A stretch of 64,000 bases of DNA. Origin: Paracoccus sp041927875. GTDB lineage: Bacteria > Pseudomonadota > Alphaproteobacteria > Rhodobacterales > Rhodobacteraceae. The stretch is from NCBI RefSeq assembly GCF_041927875.1, contig NZ_JBHFHN010000009.1. One strand, 5' to 3'. Position numbers and translations under genes: made by a program. The notes beneath the pieces were generated by a model that had not been told where the DNA came from, made no database searches, and worked only from the letters and a program-made list of their open reading frames with translations. This document shows, piece by piece, positions 1-8,868 of the stretch; the stretch's first letter is position 1, and each line of letters starts with the position of its first letter.

Positions 1-115
1 GGGTTCCCGGGTAGGGGGGCGGGGGGGGGGGGTGTGGGGGGGGGGGGGGGGTGGGGGGCTTTTTTTTTGGGGGCAGGGGGGGGGGGGGGGGGGGGGGAAA
101 ACCCCCCCGCTAGAC
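1..115. other. Poly-G low-complexity contig end
   Basis: The first ~115 bases are almost pure guanine with a short T run and a few other bases, quite unlike the rest of the window. It lies directly against the stop codon of pheT. It looks like a sequencing or assembly artefact at a contig end (runs of G are a known failure mode) and should not be read as biology. Open frames reading through it have no coding character. Confidence 0.8.
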
Positions 116-2503
116 CTAGCCGCGCAGCACGCCGCCTGTCGCCTTGGCAACCTTGTCCACGATCTTTGCCGACACCGCCTCAATATCCTTGTCGGTCAGC
201 GTGGCTTGGCGCGGTTGCAGACGCGCGGTGATGGCGATCGACTTCTTGCCATCCGGCAGACCAGTGAACTGGTCAAACACCCGCACCTCGTCGATCAGCG
301 TCTTGTCGGCCCCGGCAGCGGCATTGACCAGCGTCAGGGCCTCGACCTGGGCATCGACGATAAAGGCGAAGTCGCGCTCAACGGCCTGAAGGTCCGATGT
401 TCCCAGCGCGGGGCGCGCGATGCTGCGCGCCTTCGGGAAGGGGATCGCCTCGGGGATAATCGTAAAGGCGACCGCCGGGCCTTTCACATCCAGATCGCGC
501 AGCAGGCGGGGGTGAACTTCGCCAAAGATGCACAAGGCATTCGGGCCAAGCCCCATGACGCCAGAGCGACCGGGATGGAACCAATCCGGCACCTTGCGGC
601 TGATCTGAACCTTGGCGGGCGCGCCAAGTTGCGCCAGCACCGCCTCGGCATCGGCCTTGGCATCGTAGACATCGACCGGGCGACGGCTGCCATGCGGATC
701 ACGCGCAGCGGCGGCGCCGACCAGCAGGCCGGTCACATGCAGCGCCTGTTCGCCCGGCTCACCGCCGGAAAACACCGGGCCGACCTCGAACAGCGCCAGA
801 TCGGCAAATCCGCGCGCCTGGTTGCGGGCGGCTGCGGCCAGCAGGCCGGGCAGCAGATCGGGGCGCAGATGCGTCATCTCGCTGCTGATCGGGTTCTCGA
901 TCCGGGTGGCGTCCTGACCGCCGCCAAACAGTGCGGCGGCCTTGGCGTCAATAAAGCTGTAGGTGACGCATTCGTTGTAGCCGAGGCTGGCCAGCATCCG
1001 GCGCGCCGTCCGTTCGCGGCGCTGGATCGGCGTCAGGATCGGCGCGGGCACACCGGCGCGCGGGCGCGGCAGCGGCTGGCCTTGCAGGCGCGTCAGGCTG
1101 GCGATGCGGGCGATTTCCTCGACCAGATCGGCCTCACCCAGCACATCGGGCCGCCAGGAGGGCACATGCGCCATGTCGCCGTCCATGCGGAATCCCAGCG
1201 ATTCCAGCGTCTTGCGCTGAACATCCTCGGGGATGTCCATGCCGACCAGGCTTTTGGTGCGGGCGGGGTCAAGGCGATAGGCGCGCGCGGTATCGGGGAT
1301 CGCGCCTGCCGTGACCACCTCGGACGGGGTGCCGCCGCACAGGTCGATCACCATTTGCGTTGCCAGATCAAGGCCTTGCAGGGTAAAGGCCGGGTCGATC
1401 CCGCGTTCAAACCGATAGCGCGCGTCGGAATTGATCTTCAGTGCCCGACCAGCGGCGGCGATGCTGATCGGGTCGAAGAAGGCCGCCTCGATGAACACAT
1501 CGGTCGTGTCCCCGGATGACCCAGAGGCCGCGCCGCCCATAATTCCGGCAATGCTTTCAATGCCTTGATCGTCGCAAATCACGACAGAACCCGCGGGCAT
1601 CGAATAGGTCTTGTCATCCAGCGCGACGACCTGTTCGCCCGCCGTGGACAGGCGCAGATGCAGGTTGCCATGCACCTTGGCCGCGTCAAAGACATGCAGC
1701 GGGCGGTTCAGGTCATGGGTGAACAGGTTGGTGATGTCGACCAGCGCGTTGATCGGGCGCAGGCCGATGGCGCGCAGCCGCTGTTGCAGCCAGTCGGGGC
1801 TGGGACCGTTCGTCACCCCACGAACCACGCGACCGGCAAAGAACGGCGCCTTGGCGGCTGCATCCGGTGCGATGGTCACGCCGATCGGGCATGGGAAGGC
1901 ACCGGTGATCGCCGCGGTCTTGAGCGGCTTCAGCGTGCCGAGACCCCGCGCCGCCAGATCGCGGGCGATGCCATGCACGCCCAGCGCGTCGGGCCGGTTC
2001 GGGGTGATCTTGATCTCGATCACCGGGTCGATCTTTTCCGGCGCGTTCGCGGCCAGCCAATCGGTAAATTTCTGACCCACCTCACCCGAGGGAAGTTCAA
2101 TGATTCCATTATGTTCGTCGGACAGCTCCAGCTCACGCTCGCTGGCCATCATGCCGTGGGATTCGACGCCGCGGATCTTGCCGACACCCAAGGTGGTATC
2201 GATACCAGGGACGTAATCGCCGGGCTTGCACAGCACCACGGTGATCCCTGCGCGGGCGTTCGGAGCACCGCAAACGATCTGCTTTTCGCCCTCATCGGTC
2301 AGCACGCGGCAGACGCGCAGACGGTCGGCATCGGGGTGCTGTTCGGCGTGGATGACCTTGGCCAGGGTGAAGGGCGTCAGCCGCGCGGCGGGGTCGCTGA
2401 CCGCCTCGACCTCAAGCCCCAGGTCGGTCAGGGCCTCGGCGATCTGATCGACGGTGGCCGTGGTGTCGAGGTGGTCTTTCAGCCAGGAGAGGGTGAACTT
2501 CAT
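116..2503 (-). CDS. pheT: Phenylalanine--tRNA ligase beta subunit
   Basis: Beta chain of the alpha2/beta2 phenylalanyl-tRNA synthetase, which charges tRNA-Phe in the cytoplasm together with PheS encoded just upstream. The 795-residue product has the usual full length. Visible parts are the N-terminal MKFTLSWLKDHL start, the EMAP-like tRNA-binding domain (about residues 40-150, with VCGAPNARAG), the B3/B4 editing region, B5 (about 400-470) and the C-terminal anticodon-binding FDX-ACB domain (about 700-795, with AVERDFAF and DEVRVFDQF). The start ATG has only a weak ribosome site. A 400-base gap and a foreign-looking membrane ORF separate it from pheS, instead of the tight pheS-pheT spacing usual in the group. 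Confidence 0.97.
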   Translation of the reverse strand: MKFTLSWLKDHLDTTATVDQIAEALTDLGLEVEAVSDPAARLTPFTLAKVIHAEQHPDADRLRVCRVLTDEGEKQIVCGAPNARAGITVVLCKPGDYVPGIDTTLGVGKIRGVESHGMMASERELELSDEHNGIIELPSGEVGQKFTDWLAANAPEKIDPVIEIKITPNRPDALGVHGIARDLAARGLGTLKPLKTAAITGAFPCPIGVTIAPDAAAKAPFFAGRVVRGVTNGPSPDWLQQRLRAIGLRPINALVDITNLFTHDLNRPLHVFDAAKVHGNLHLRLSTAGEQVVALDDKTYSMPAGSVVICDDQGIESIAGIMGGAASGSSGDTTDVFIEAAFFDPISIAAAGRALKINSDARYRFERGIDPAFTLQGLDLATQMVIDLCGGTPSEVVTAGAIPDTARAYRLDPARTKSLVGMDIPEDVQRKTLESLGFRMDGDMAHVPSWRPDVLGEADLVEEIARIASLTRLQGQPLPRPRAGVPAPILTPIQRRERTARRMLASLGYNECVTYSFIDAKAAALFGGGQDATRIENPISSEMTHLRPDLLPGLLAAAARNQARGFADLALFEVGPVFSGGEPGEQALHVTGLLVGAAAARDPHGSRRPVDVYDAKADAEAVLAQLGAPAKVQISRKVPDWFHPGRSGVMGLGPNALCIFGEVHPRLLRDLDVKGPAVAFTIIPEAIPFPKARSIARPALGTSDLQAVERDFAFIVDAQVEALTLVNAAAGADKTLIDEVRVFDQFTGLPDGKKSIAITARLQPRQATLTDKDIEAVSAKIVDKVAKATGGVLRG

Positions 2504-2906
2504 GATCGCGCCTGTCGGTTGGTTTAAGGGTTCCTAGCGCAGGATCACGCGGATTGGTAGGGTGCGCGCGGTGGTTTGAGGCCCGGCGCAACGGGGGGTG
2601 CGCAAGGCTTTGATTTGGCTGGGAACGTGGGGGCACCGGGGGTGCACAATGTGTACACAGGTTGTGCACGGGGTGCACGGGATTGGCCGCCCATGAGGGC
2701 GGATGCTGACGCGGGGGGCGACAGAGGGCAGCGACCGACTGCGGGTGGGCGCGGACGAGGCCGGGCACGGGCGCTTTATGGTTAAAGTCCGGCGGACGGT
2801 GCGCCGCGCGCAGACGGGCCAAAGCGCCCGCCCGGGGGGCGGTTGGGCGCTGCCCGGGCCACCTGCGGTGGCTGTTCCGGGCCGTGAGCCATTCGTAGCT
2901 GACGGC
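2504..2906. other. Intergenic region between pheT and the membrane ORF
   Basis: About 400 bases with no convincing gene. Open frames exist on both strands but are rich in Arg, Pro and Gly, lack good ribosome sites and resemble nothing I know. The 5' part near pheT is presumably its leader and promoter. The most ordered element is a nest of GTGCAC-containing inverted repeats at 2642-2678. I see no run of Phe codons that would indicate a classical pheST attenuator. Confidence 0.5.
2642..2678. repeat. Nested inverted repeat upstream of pheT
   Basis: GTGCACAA (2642-2649) is perfectly mirrored by TTGTGCAC (2662-2669). Between them sits a second perfect palindrome, TGTGTACACA (2650-2659), and a further GTGCAC copy follows at 2673-2678. 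The element lies about 140-175 bases before the pheT start codon. It could be an operator for a dimeric repressor or a structured leader RNA. It is seen in the sequence; the function is unknown. Confidence 0.55.
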
Positions 2907-3506
2907 TCATCCAAGCATGAAGACGACAAAGCTTGCCAGCAGACAAATTGCCCCCATAATCCAGCCATAGCGCCATCGTGCCATCATTAACGAAAGGCCA
3001 AGGCCAACGAAAAGCGCCAGCAAGACAACCCAAAACAGATTCGTAGAAAGCCATAGAAGCGCGTGAAGCGCCCAACCTTGCGGGATCGCCGCAACAACTA
3101 AAACCGGGATAGGCAGAATGATTATCAAATATGCTGCTAAAGCCAGAATAACCGCTACAGCGTCGTTATCATCGACATCGGGGAGAAGCTTTACACGTCT
3201 GCCCGCCAGCGAAATCTCCGCACTTCTACGATCTGGCCAGAGCAGATAAAAAACGCGACCGACCAGCAGCCAATAGAATAGAACTCCGATGACGTAAGTC
3301 AGGCGATATGCAGGATCCGCGAGCAGCACGAGGAAAATCTCCCGGGGTGTGCAGCGCAGCGGCCCGAACTCCAGCTTGCAGTCGACTTGATAAGTCATCG
3401 TCCATGCGTGGAGGGTAGGCAGAAAGAAGAGCGCCCCAACTACTACCGCAAAGTACACTAGCCCGCGGTCTGCTAAAGCATTAGCCCTGACAGCTGCTGA
3501 TGGCAC
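2907..3506 (-). CDS. Hypothetical four-TM membrane protein
   Basis: I do not recognise this 199-residue protein. It has about five hydrophobic stretches: a first one near residues 15-35 (YFAVVVGALFFL), a second around LTYVIGVLFYWLLVG, then AVAVILALAAYLIIILPIPVLVV, ALLWLSTNLFWVVLLALF and a C-terminal WIMGAICLLASFVVFML, so it is an inner-membrane protein with at least four segments. I chose the GTG at 3506 because AGGAGG lies just 3 bases upstream and 8 bases after the pheS stop; an upstream ATG would overlap pheS. Base composition is visibly lower in GC than the flanking genes and codons such as TTA and AAA are common, which suggests recent acquisition between pheS and pheT. Confidence 0.7.
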   Translation of the reverse strand: MPSAAVRANALADRGLVYFAVVVGALFFLPTLHAWTMTYQVDCKLEFGPLRCTPREIFLVLLADPAYRLTYVIGVLFYWLLVGRVFYLLWPDRRSAEISLAGRRVKLLPDVDDNDAVAVILALAAYLIIILPIPVLVVAAIPQGWALHALLWLSTNLFWVVLLALFVGLGLSLMMARWRYGWIMGAICLLASFVVFMLG

Positions 3507-3514
3507 TCGCCTCC

Positions 3515-4597
3515 TCACCTGCTCAGCCCCCCCGCCACACTCGGCACGTCCCCCGCAGCAAACCCATAATGCCGCAGCCACCTCAAATCGCTTTCAAAGA
3601 ACGCGCGCAGGTCGGGGATGCCGTATTTCAGCATCGCGATCCGGTCGATGCCCATGCCGAAGGCGAAGCCCTGCCATTCGGTCGGGTCGATGCCGCCCGC
3701 GGCCAGCACCTTGGGGTGGACCATGCCCGAGCCGAGGATTTCCAGCCAGCTGTTGCCCTCGCCGATCTTCAGGGTGCCGCCCTCCCACGAACAGCGGATG
3801 TCGACCTCGGCCGAGGGTTCGGTGAAGGGGAAGTGGCTGGCGCGGAAGCGCAGCTCGACCTGATCGACCTCGAAGAAGGCGCGGCAGAACTCCTCCAGCG
3901 TCCATTTCAGGTTGGCCATGGAAATGTCGCGGCCGATGGCCAGGCCCTCGACCTGGTGGAACATCGGGGTGTGGGTCTGGTCCATGTCCATGCGATAGAC
4001 GCGGCCCGGCGCGATCACGCGGATCGGCGCGCCAGTCGTCTGCATGGCGCGGATCTGCACAGGGCTGGTGTGGGTGCGCAGGACATGCGGCGGGCGCGGG
4101 TCGCCCGGATCGCGGGCCATGAAGAACGTGTCGTGTTCCTGCCGCGCCGGGTGTTCGGGGGCGATGTTCAGCGCGTCGAAATTGAACCAGTCGCTTTCGA
4201 CCTGCGGGCCTTCGGCGACGGAAAAGCCCATGTCGGCGAAGATCGCGGTGACCTCCTCGGTAACCTGGCTGATCGGGTGGATGGTGCCCTGACGGCGCGG
4301 ACGGCCCGGAAGGGTGACGTCCAGCCATTCGGCACGCAGCCGCGCATCCAGCGCGGCATCGGCCAAAGCGGCCTTCTTGGCGCGCAGCGCGGCGTCGATT
4401 TCGTCTTTCAGCACGTTGAAGGCGGCACCGGCGGCCTTGCGGTCCTCGGGGGCCATCTTGCCCAGACCGGCCATCAACGCCGAGATCTCGCCCTTTTTGC
4501 CAAGCGCGGCCAGGCGCACGTCCTCAAGCGCGGCTTCGTCGTCGGCGGCGTTCACGCGATCCAGATAACGGGCGCGAAGGGCGGAAAGATCGGACAT
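3515..4597 (-). CDS. pheS: Phenylalanine--tRNA ligase alpha subunit
   Basis: Catalytic alpha chain of phenylalanyl-tRNA synthetase. The 360-residue protein has the N-terminal coiled-coil arm (about 1-90), then the class II core with motif 2 around HVLRTHTSPVQIRAM and GRVYRMD, and motif 3 near the C terminus (GFAFGMGIDRIAML). I place the start at the ATG of MSDLSALRARYL because GGAGG sits 5 bases upstream; a further in-frame ATG five codons earlier would include the ribosome site itself. It is transcribed toward pheT, with an unrelated membrane gene starting 8 bases after its stop. Confidence 0.97.
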   Translation of the reverse strand: MSDLSALRARYLDRVNAADDEAALEDVRLAALGKKGEISALMAGLGKMAPEDRKAAGAAFNVLKDEIDAALRAKKAALADAALDARLRAEWLDVTLPGRPRRQGTIHPISQVTEEVTAIFADMGFSVAEGPQVESDWFNFDALNIAPEHPARQEHDTFFMARDPGDPRPPHVLRTHTSPVQIRAMQTTGAPIRVIAPGRVYRMDMDQTHTPMFHQVEGLAIGRDISMANLKWTLEEFCRAFFEVDQVELRFRASHFPFTEPSAEVDIRCSWEGGTLKIGEGNSWLEILGSGMVHPKVLAAGGIDPTEWQGFAFGMGIDRIAMLKYGIPDLRAFFESDLRWLRHYGFAAGDVPSVAGGLSR

Positions 4598-4670
4598 GCG
4601 GGCCTCCTGCAAATGCCCGGATCGGTTAGCATGGCGCGGGCGGTTGGGAAAGCCGCCCGCGCCGGTTTCG

Positions 4671-6086
4671 TTAGTTCCAGATGTCGTGTTTCACGCCGGG
4701 CGCGATGCCGGGGTGCTGGGCGATGTGGAACTCGGGCTGCTGGCCACGCTTGCGTTGCGCGATGTAATCGCGGGTCACATGCACGACCGTGCCCGACAGC
4801 GCGACGATGGCGATCAGGTTGATCGAGGCCATCAGCCCCATGCTGGCATCGGCAAAGTCGAACACCGTGCCGACCGCCTGGATCGCGCCCCACACCACCA
4901 TCAGAACAGCGATGACGCGCAGGCCCAGGATGCCGGTCTTGCCCGCCCCCAGATAGACCAGTGCGTTTTCAGCATAGGTGTAATTGCCGATGATCGAGGT
5001 GAAGGCGAAGAAAAAGATCGCCAGTGCCACGAAGATATGGCCGAATGCGCCGAAATGTTCGCCAAGCGCCGCCTGGGTCAGGTTCACCCCGGTCAGCTGA
5101 TCCGAGGGGATGGCGTCCGACAACAGGATCATCACGGCGGTCGCGGTGCAGACCAGGATCGTGTCGATGAACACGCCCAGCGCCTGCACGAAGCCCTGCG
5201 CCGAGGGGTGATGCGGGTCGGGGATCGCCACGGCGGCGATGTTGGGGGCGGACCCCATCCCGGCCTCGTTCGAGAACAGCCCGCGCTTGACGCCGTTCAG
5301 CATCGCCGCGGCGATGCCGCCGCTGACGCCGCCCACGGCCTCTTGCAGGCCAAAGGCCGATCGCACGATGCCGCCCAGGATCGCGGGAACCTCGGTGATG
5401 TGGACGGCCAGAACGTAGAAGGCGGCCAGCAGATAGGCGCCCGCCATGAACGGCACCACCATCGCCGCGACACGGGCGATCTGCGGAATGCCTCCGAAGA
5501 TGATGACGCCCGACAGCGCCGCCACGGCAAGGCCGACGATCCATTTTTCAACGCCGAAAGCGCCGTTGGCGGCCTCGGCGATCGAGTTCGCCTGAACCGC
5601 GTTGAAGATCAGGCCGAAGGACAGGATCAGCGCGACCGAGAAGATCGCGGCCAGCCAGGGCATCCCCAAGCCGCGCGCGATGTAATAGGCGGGGCCGCCG
5701 CGATACATGCCATCGGGACCATGGGTCTTGTAAAGCTGCGCCAGCGTCGATTCGGCATAGGCGGTGGCCATCCCGACCAGCGCCACCATCCACATCCAGA
5801 AGATCGCGCCCGGACCGCCCAGAGTCAGCGCGATGGCCACGCCGGCGATGTTGCCGGTGCCGACGCGGCTGGCCAGGCTGACGGTCAGCGCCTGGAACGG
5901 GCTGATGCCGTCATTGTCCTTGACGCCCGATCCGACGACGCAGCGCCACATCTCACCGAAATGCAGGATCTGGATGAAGCCCAGCCGAATGGTGAAATAG
6001 ATCCCCACGGCCAGCAGGCCATAGATCAGGATATATCCCCAGAAGATGTTGTTCAGAAAGCCGATCACATTGGTCAGGATGTCCAC
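4671..6086 (-). CDS. Alanine/glycine:cation symporter (AGCS family)
   Basis: Sodium- or proton-coupled importer of small neutral amino acids such as alanine or glycine (AlsT/DagA/CycA-like AGCS family), in the inner membrane. The 471-residue protein has the family length and about ten hydrophobic segments. The family signature is visible early: SLASRVGTGNIAGVAIAL, followed by GPGAIFWMWMVAL and later SNEAGMGSAPNIAA. The GTG start at 6086 is chosen because AAAGGGGGA lies 6 bases upstream and the membrane-inserting sequence begins there; an upstream ATG would add a non-conserved charged stretch overlapping the rplT terminator region. It sits as a single gene between rplT and pheS. Confidence 0.92.
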   Translation of the reverse strand: MDILTNVIGFLNNIFWGYILIYGLLAVGIYFTIRLGFIQILHFGEMWRCVVGSGVKDNDGISPFQALTVSLASRVGTGNIAGVAIALTLGGPGAIFWMWMVALVGMATAYAESTLAQLYKTHGPDGMYRGGPAYYIARGLGMPWLAAIFSVALILSFGLIFNAVQANSIAEAANGAFGVEKWIVGLAVAALSGVIIFGGIPQIARVAAMVVPFMAGAYLLAAFYVLAVHITEVPAILGGIVRSAFGLQEAVGGVSGGIAAAMLNGVKRGLFSNEAGMGSAPNIAAVAIPDPHHPSAQGFVQALGVFIDTILVCTATAVMILLSDAIPSDQLTGVNLTQAALGEHFGAFGHIFVALAIFFFAFTSIIGNYTYAENALVYLGAGKTGILGLRVIAVLMVVWGAIQAVGTVFDFADASMGLMASINLIAIVALSGTVVHVTRDYIAQRKRGQQPEFHIAQHPGIAPGVKHDIWN

Positions 6087-6150
6087 GGCGGTCCCCCTTT
6101 CTTGTTCGCGCTCACAGCGCGGTGAGCACAGCGTTATCGCCTTTGCGGGC

Positions 6151-6180
6151 AAAGAAAAACCCCGCCTGTGACAGGCGGGG
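6151..6180 (-). terminator. Rho-independent terminator after rplT
   Basis: A perfect 9-bp stem, CCCCGCCTG (6160-6168) and CAGGCGGGG (6172-6180), with a TGA loop. Read on the minus strand it follows rplT by 26 bases and is followed by GTTTTTCTTT, a proper U-tract, so it ends the rpmI-rplT transcript before the symporter gene. Confidence 0.9.
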
Positions 6181-6206
6181 TCGATCCTTTGGCACAGGCT
6201 GCGCGA

Positions 6207-6566
6207 TCAGGCGGCAGCGCGGGCCTTTTCGACGATGGCGTTGAACGCCGCCGGTTCATGCACGGCCAGATCGGCCAGAACCTTGCGATCCACCTCGATC
6301 CCGGCTTTCGCCAGCAGGTTGATGAAGCGCGAATAGGTCATTTCGGCGTCGAAGGCGCGGACAGCAGCGTTGATGCGCTGGATCCACAGGGCGCGGAAGT
6401 TGCGCTTGCGGGCCTTGCGGTCGCGGGTCGCATACTGGTTGGCCTTGTCGACGGCCTGGGTCGCGGTGCGGAAGTTGCGCGAACGGGCGCTGTAATAGCC
6501 CTTGGCAGCCTTCAGAACCTTCTTGTGGCGGGCATGGGTGACCTTGCCGGATTTAACGCGGGACAT
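6207..6566 (-). CDS. rplT: 50S ribosomal protein L20
   Basis: Large-subunit ribosomal protein that binds 23S rRNA early in assembly. The 119 residues match the family throughout, beginning MSRVKSGKVTHARHKKVLK with the basic N-terminal rRNA-binding arm and continuing with GYYSARSRNFRTATQAV. GAGGAGCC precedes the ATG. It lies 12 bases after rpmI and is cotranscribed with it. In this lineage infC is not attached to this pair. A strong terminator follows. Confidence 0.98.
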   Translation of the reverse strand: MSRVKSGKVTHARHKKVLKAAKGYYSARSRNFRTATQAVDKANQYATRDRKARKRNFRALWIQRINAAVRAFDAEMTYSRFINLLAKAGIEVDRKVLADLAVHEPAAFNAIVEKARAAA

Positions 6567-6578
6567 GTTTCAGGCTCC

Positions 6579-6779
6579 TCAGCGGTCGTAGGGCATGTAT
6601 TTCTTGACGATTTTCGCATCCGAATCGGACAGGATCATGGTCCCCGTCGTTTCGCGGATGAACTTCGTCGAGCGTTTGATCATGCCGTGACGCTTGCCGG
6701 CCGGGCCTGCCTTGACCTTGCCGGTTGCCGTCATCGAGAACCGCTTTTTGGCGGCCGATTTGGTCTTCATCTTGGGCAT
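6579..6779 (-). CDS. rpmI: 50S ribosomal protein L35
   Basis: Small basic large-subunit protein of 66 residues, starting MPKMKTKSAAKKRFSMTATG and ending KKYMPYDR, the usual L35 ends. The start is the ATG at 6779, preceded by AAGGAGATGGAA; longer in-frame upstream codons are not conserved. First gene of the rpmI-rplT operon. The 107 bases upstream to the next gene must hold its promoter. Confidence 0.98.
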   Translation of the reverse strand: MPKMKTKSAAKKRFSMTATGKVKAGPAGKRHGMIKRSTKFIRETTGTMILSDSDAKIVKKYMPYDR

Positions 6780-6886
6780 TTCCATCTCCTTCGTCAGGAC
6801 GGGTATTGACGCGACTCGGCATGCCACATTGGCCGGACGCGCGGGTTGAAGCGCGCCCTATAGCGGGCGCAAGGGGGTTTGGCAAG

Positions 6887-7291
6887 TCAGTTGCCGGACG
6901 GGGTGGCCGTGGCGCCGATCGGCGGGGCGTCCAGACGCGGGCCATCGGCGGGATTTTGACCCACGGCGGCGGGCGGGGTCACGGCCGGGGCAGGTTCGGG
7001 CGCGGGCGCGGCTTCAGAGGCGGGCGCCGGTTCGGGCGCGGCGTTCGGCACCTCGGTCGCGCGGTCCAGGCCCGATTGCGACATCAGCCGCGACAGGGCC
7101 GAAGGGATGTCGGCGGGCGCAAAGGGCTGCGGGTTCACAAAGGCCGCCGCGACCAGCGCGACGATGCCCAGCACCAGCGCGCGGGCGGCATTCACCGGCG
7201 CGCGGCTTTGCGCCAGCGAGACCACGGCCAGAACAACCGACAGCGCGCACAGCGCGACACCGGCCAGAATAAGCAGATCATGCAGCAGCAT
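6887..7291 (-). CDS. Hypothetical membrane protein with Ala/Pro-rich tail
   Basis: A 134-residue protein with two hydrophobic helices (about residues 4-27 and 36-52) followed by a soluble tail rich in Ala, Pro and Glu (about 75-134, with repeats such as APEPAPA). No catalytic motif is visible. GGGGGCGGCG lies before the ATG. It reads in the same direction as pyk upstream (38 bases away) and rpmI downstream, so it may be cotranscribed with pyk. The two-helix plus disordered tail layout is common for small envelope proteins in this group; I cannot assign a function. Confidence 0.8.
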   Translation of the reverse strand: MLLHDLLILAGVALCALSVVLAVVSLAQSRAPVNAARALVLGIVALVAAAFVNPQPFAPADIPSALSRLMSQSGLDRATEVPNAAPEPAPASEAAPAPEPAPAVTPPAAVGQNPADGPRLDAPPIGATATPSGN

Positions 7292-7328
7292 CGCCGCCCC
7301 CTTTCATCCCATCAATCACAGGGGCGAT

Positions 7329-8774
7329 TTATTCCGGGTCGGTGCGATAGATCAACCGTTCGTCACAGGGCGCGACGCGAAGAATGTTGGTCGTGCCCTG
7401 CACGTTGAACGGCACCCCGGCGATAACCACGATCTGCTGGTTCTCATCGGCAAAACCGAAATCGCGGGCGGCGCGGGCGGCGTTGACCACGGCCTGCTTG
7501 AAGCGCTCAAGCTCTTCGGTCTGCACGCAATGGGTGCCCCAGTTCAGGCACAGCTTGCGCAGCGCGCTGCGGGTGGGCGACAGCGCGATGATCGGCACGC
7601 GCGGACGCTCGCGCGCGACCAGCGCCACGGTCTTGCCCGACTGGGTAAAGCAGCAGATCGCGGCGATGTCGGTGGTTTCTGCGATCTCGCGCGCGGCGGC
7701 GACGATGCCGTCGGCGACGGTCTGGCGCTTGGCGGTTCGGCTGGCCTCGATGATGTCGCGATAGGTCGGGTCGCTTTCGACGCTGATCGCGACGTTGTTC
7801 ATCGTGCTGACCGCTTCGATCGGGTAACGCCCGGCGGCGGATTCCGCCGACAGCATCACCGCATCCGCACCCTCATAGATGGCGGTGGCGACGTCGCTGA
7901 CCTCGGCGCGGGTGGGCATCGGGCTTTCGATCATCGATTCCAGCATCTGCGTGGCGACGATCACCGGCTTGGCGGCGGCGCGGCAGGCGCGGACCAGACG
8001 TTTCTGGATCGGCGGCACGGCATGAACCGGCAGTTCCACCCCCAGATCGCCGCGTGCCACCATGATGCCGTCGCTGACCGCCAGAATCTCGGGGAAGGCG
8101 CGGACGGCGGCGGGCTTTTCGATCTTCGACAGCACGGCGGCGCGACCGCGCGCCAGGGTCTTGGCCTCGGTCACATCCTCGGGGCGCTGCACAAACGACA
8201 AGGCCAGCCAGTCGACGCCCAGCTCGCAGGCGAACTCAAGATCGTCACGGTCCTTGTCGGACAGCGCCGCCAGCGGCAGCACCACATCGGGCACGTTCAC
8301 GCCCTTGCGGTTGGAAATCGTGCCGCCGACCGTCACCGTGCAATCTGCGAAATCGGCGCCGCAGGCATCGACGCGCAGGCGGATCTTGCCATCATTGACC
8401 AGAAGTTCGGAGCCCGGTTCCAGCGCCGCGAAAATCTCAGGGTGGGGAAGGTTGACGCGGTGCCCCTCACCCGGCGCGGGGTCGAGGTCAAAGCGGAAGG
8501 GCTGGCCTTCCTCAAGATCGGCGGCGCCGGCGGCAAAGGTGCCGACGCGCAGTTTCGGCCCCTGAAGGTCGGCCAGAATGGCGATCGGGCGGCCAAGGTC
8601 GGTCTCGATCTGACGGATGATCGCGTGGCGCGCGGCCTGATCGGCATGGGTGCCATGGCTCATGTTCAGGCGGAACACATCGGCCCCCGCCTCGAACAGG
8701 GCGCGGATCGTGTCGTAATCGGACGATGCCGGGCCAAGGGTGGCGACGATCTTGACGTTACGCTGGCGTCTCAT
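7329..8774 (-). CDS. pyk: Pyruvate kinase
   Basis: Converts phosphoenolpyruvate and ADP to pyruvate and ATP in glycolysis. The 481-residue protein shows the family order: N-terminal barrel start (NVKIVATLGPASS), GADVFRLNMSHG, the B domain (about 70-170), the active-site IEKP region with MVARGDLGVELP and TQMLESMI, and a C-terminal regulatory domain. The start at MRRQRNVKIVATLG is chosen because homology begins there; the in-frame upstream stretch is not conserved, though the ribosome site is weak. The gene is divergent from the N-formylglutamate amidohydrolase gene, with 94 bases between start codons. Confidence 0.97.
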   Translation of the reverse strand: MRRQRNVKIVATLGPASSDYDTIRALFEAGADVFRLNMSHGTHADQAARHAIIRQIETDLGRPIAILADLQGPKLRVGTFAAGAADLEEGQPFRFDLDPAPGEGHRVNLPHPEIFAALEPGSELLVNDGKIRLRVDACGADFADCTVTVGGTISNRKGVNVPDVVLPLAALSDKDRDDLEFACELGVDWLALSFVQRPEDVTEAKTLARGRAAVLSKIEKPAAVRAFPEILAVSDGIMVARGDLGVELPVHAVPPIQKRLVRACRAAAKPVIVATQMLESMIESPMPTRAEVSDVATAIYEGADAVMLSAESAAGRYPIEAVSTMNNVAISVESDPTYRDIIEASRTAKRQTVADGIVAAAREIAETTDIAAICCFTQSGKTVALVARERPRVPIIALSPTRSALRKLCLNWGTHCVQTEELERFKQAVVNAARAARDFGFADENQQIVVIAGVPFNVQGTTNILRVAPCDERLIYRTDPE

Positions 8775-8868
8775 GATGCTGTTTTCCCGTGATTTGCGCC
8801 TGTATTGCCGATTTTGGACGCGACGGCAACTAGCGCTAACATAAGCAACGACCAATGGATAACAGGCC

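Noticed and set aside
32..1519. Long plus-strand frame overlapping pheT
   Set aside because: It is the antisense of pheT, starts in the poly-G artefact and has Arg/Gly/His-rich composition typical of a high-GC shadow frame.
2534..2968. Overlapping frames on both strands in the gap upstream of pheT
   Set aside because: Low-complexity Pro/Arg content, no ribosome site, mutually overlapping on both strands.
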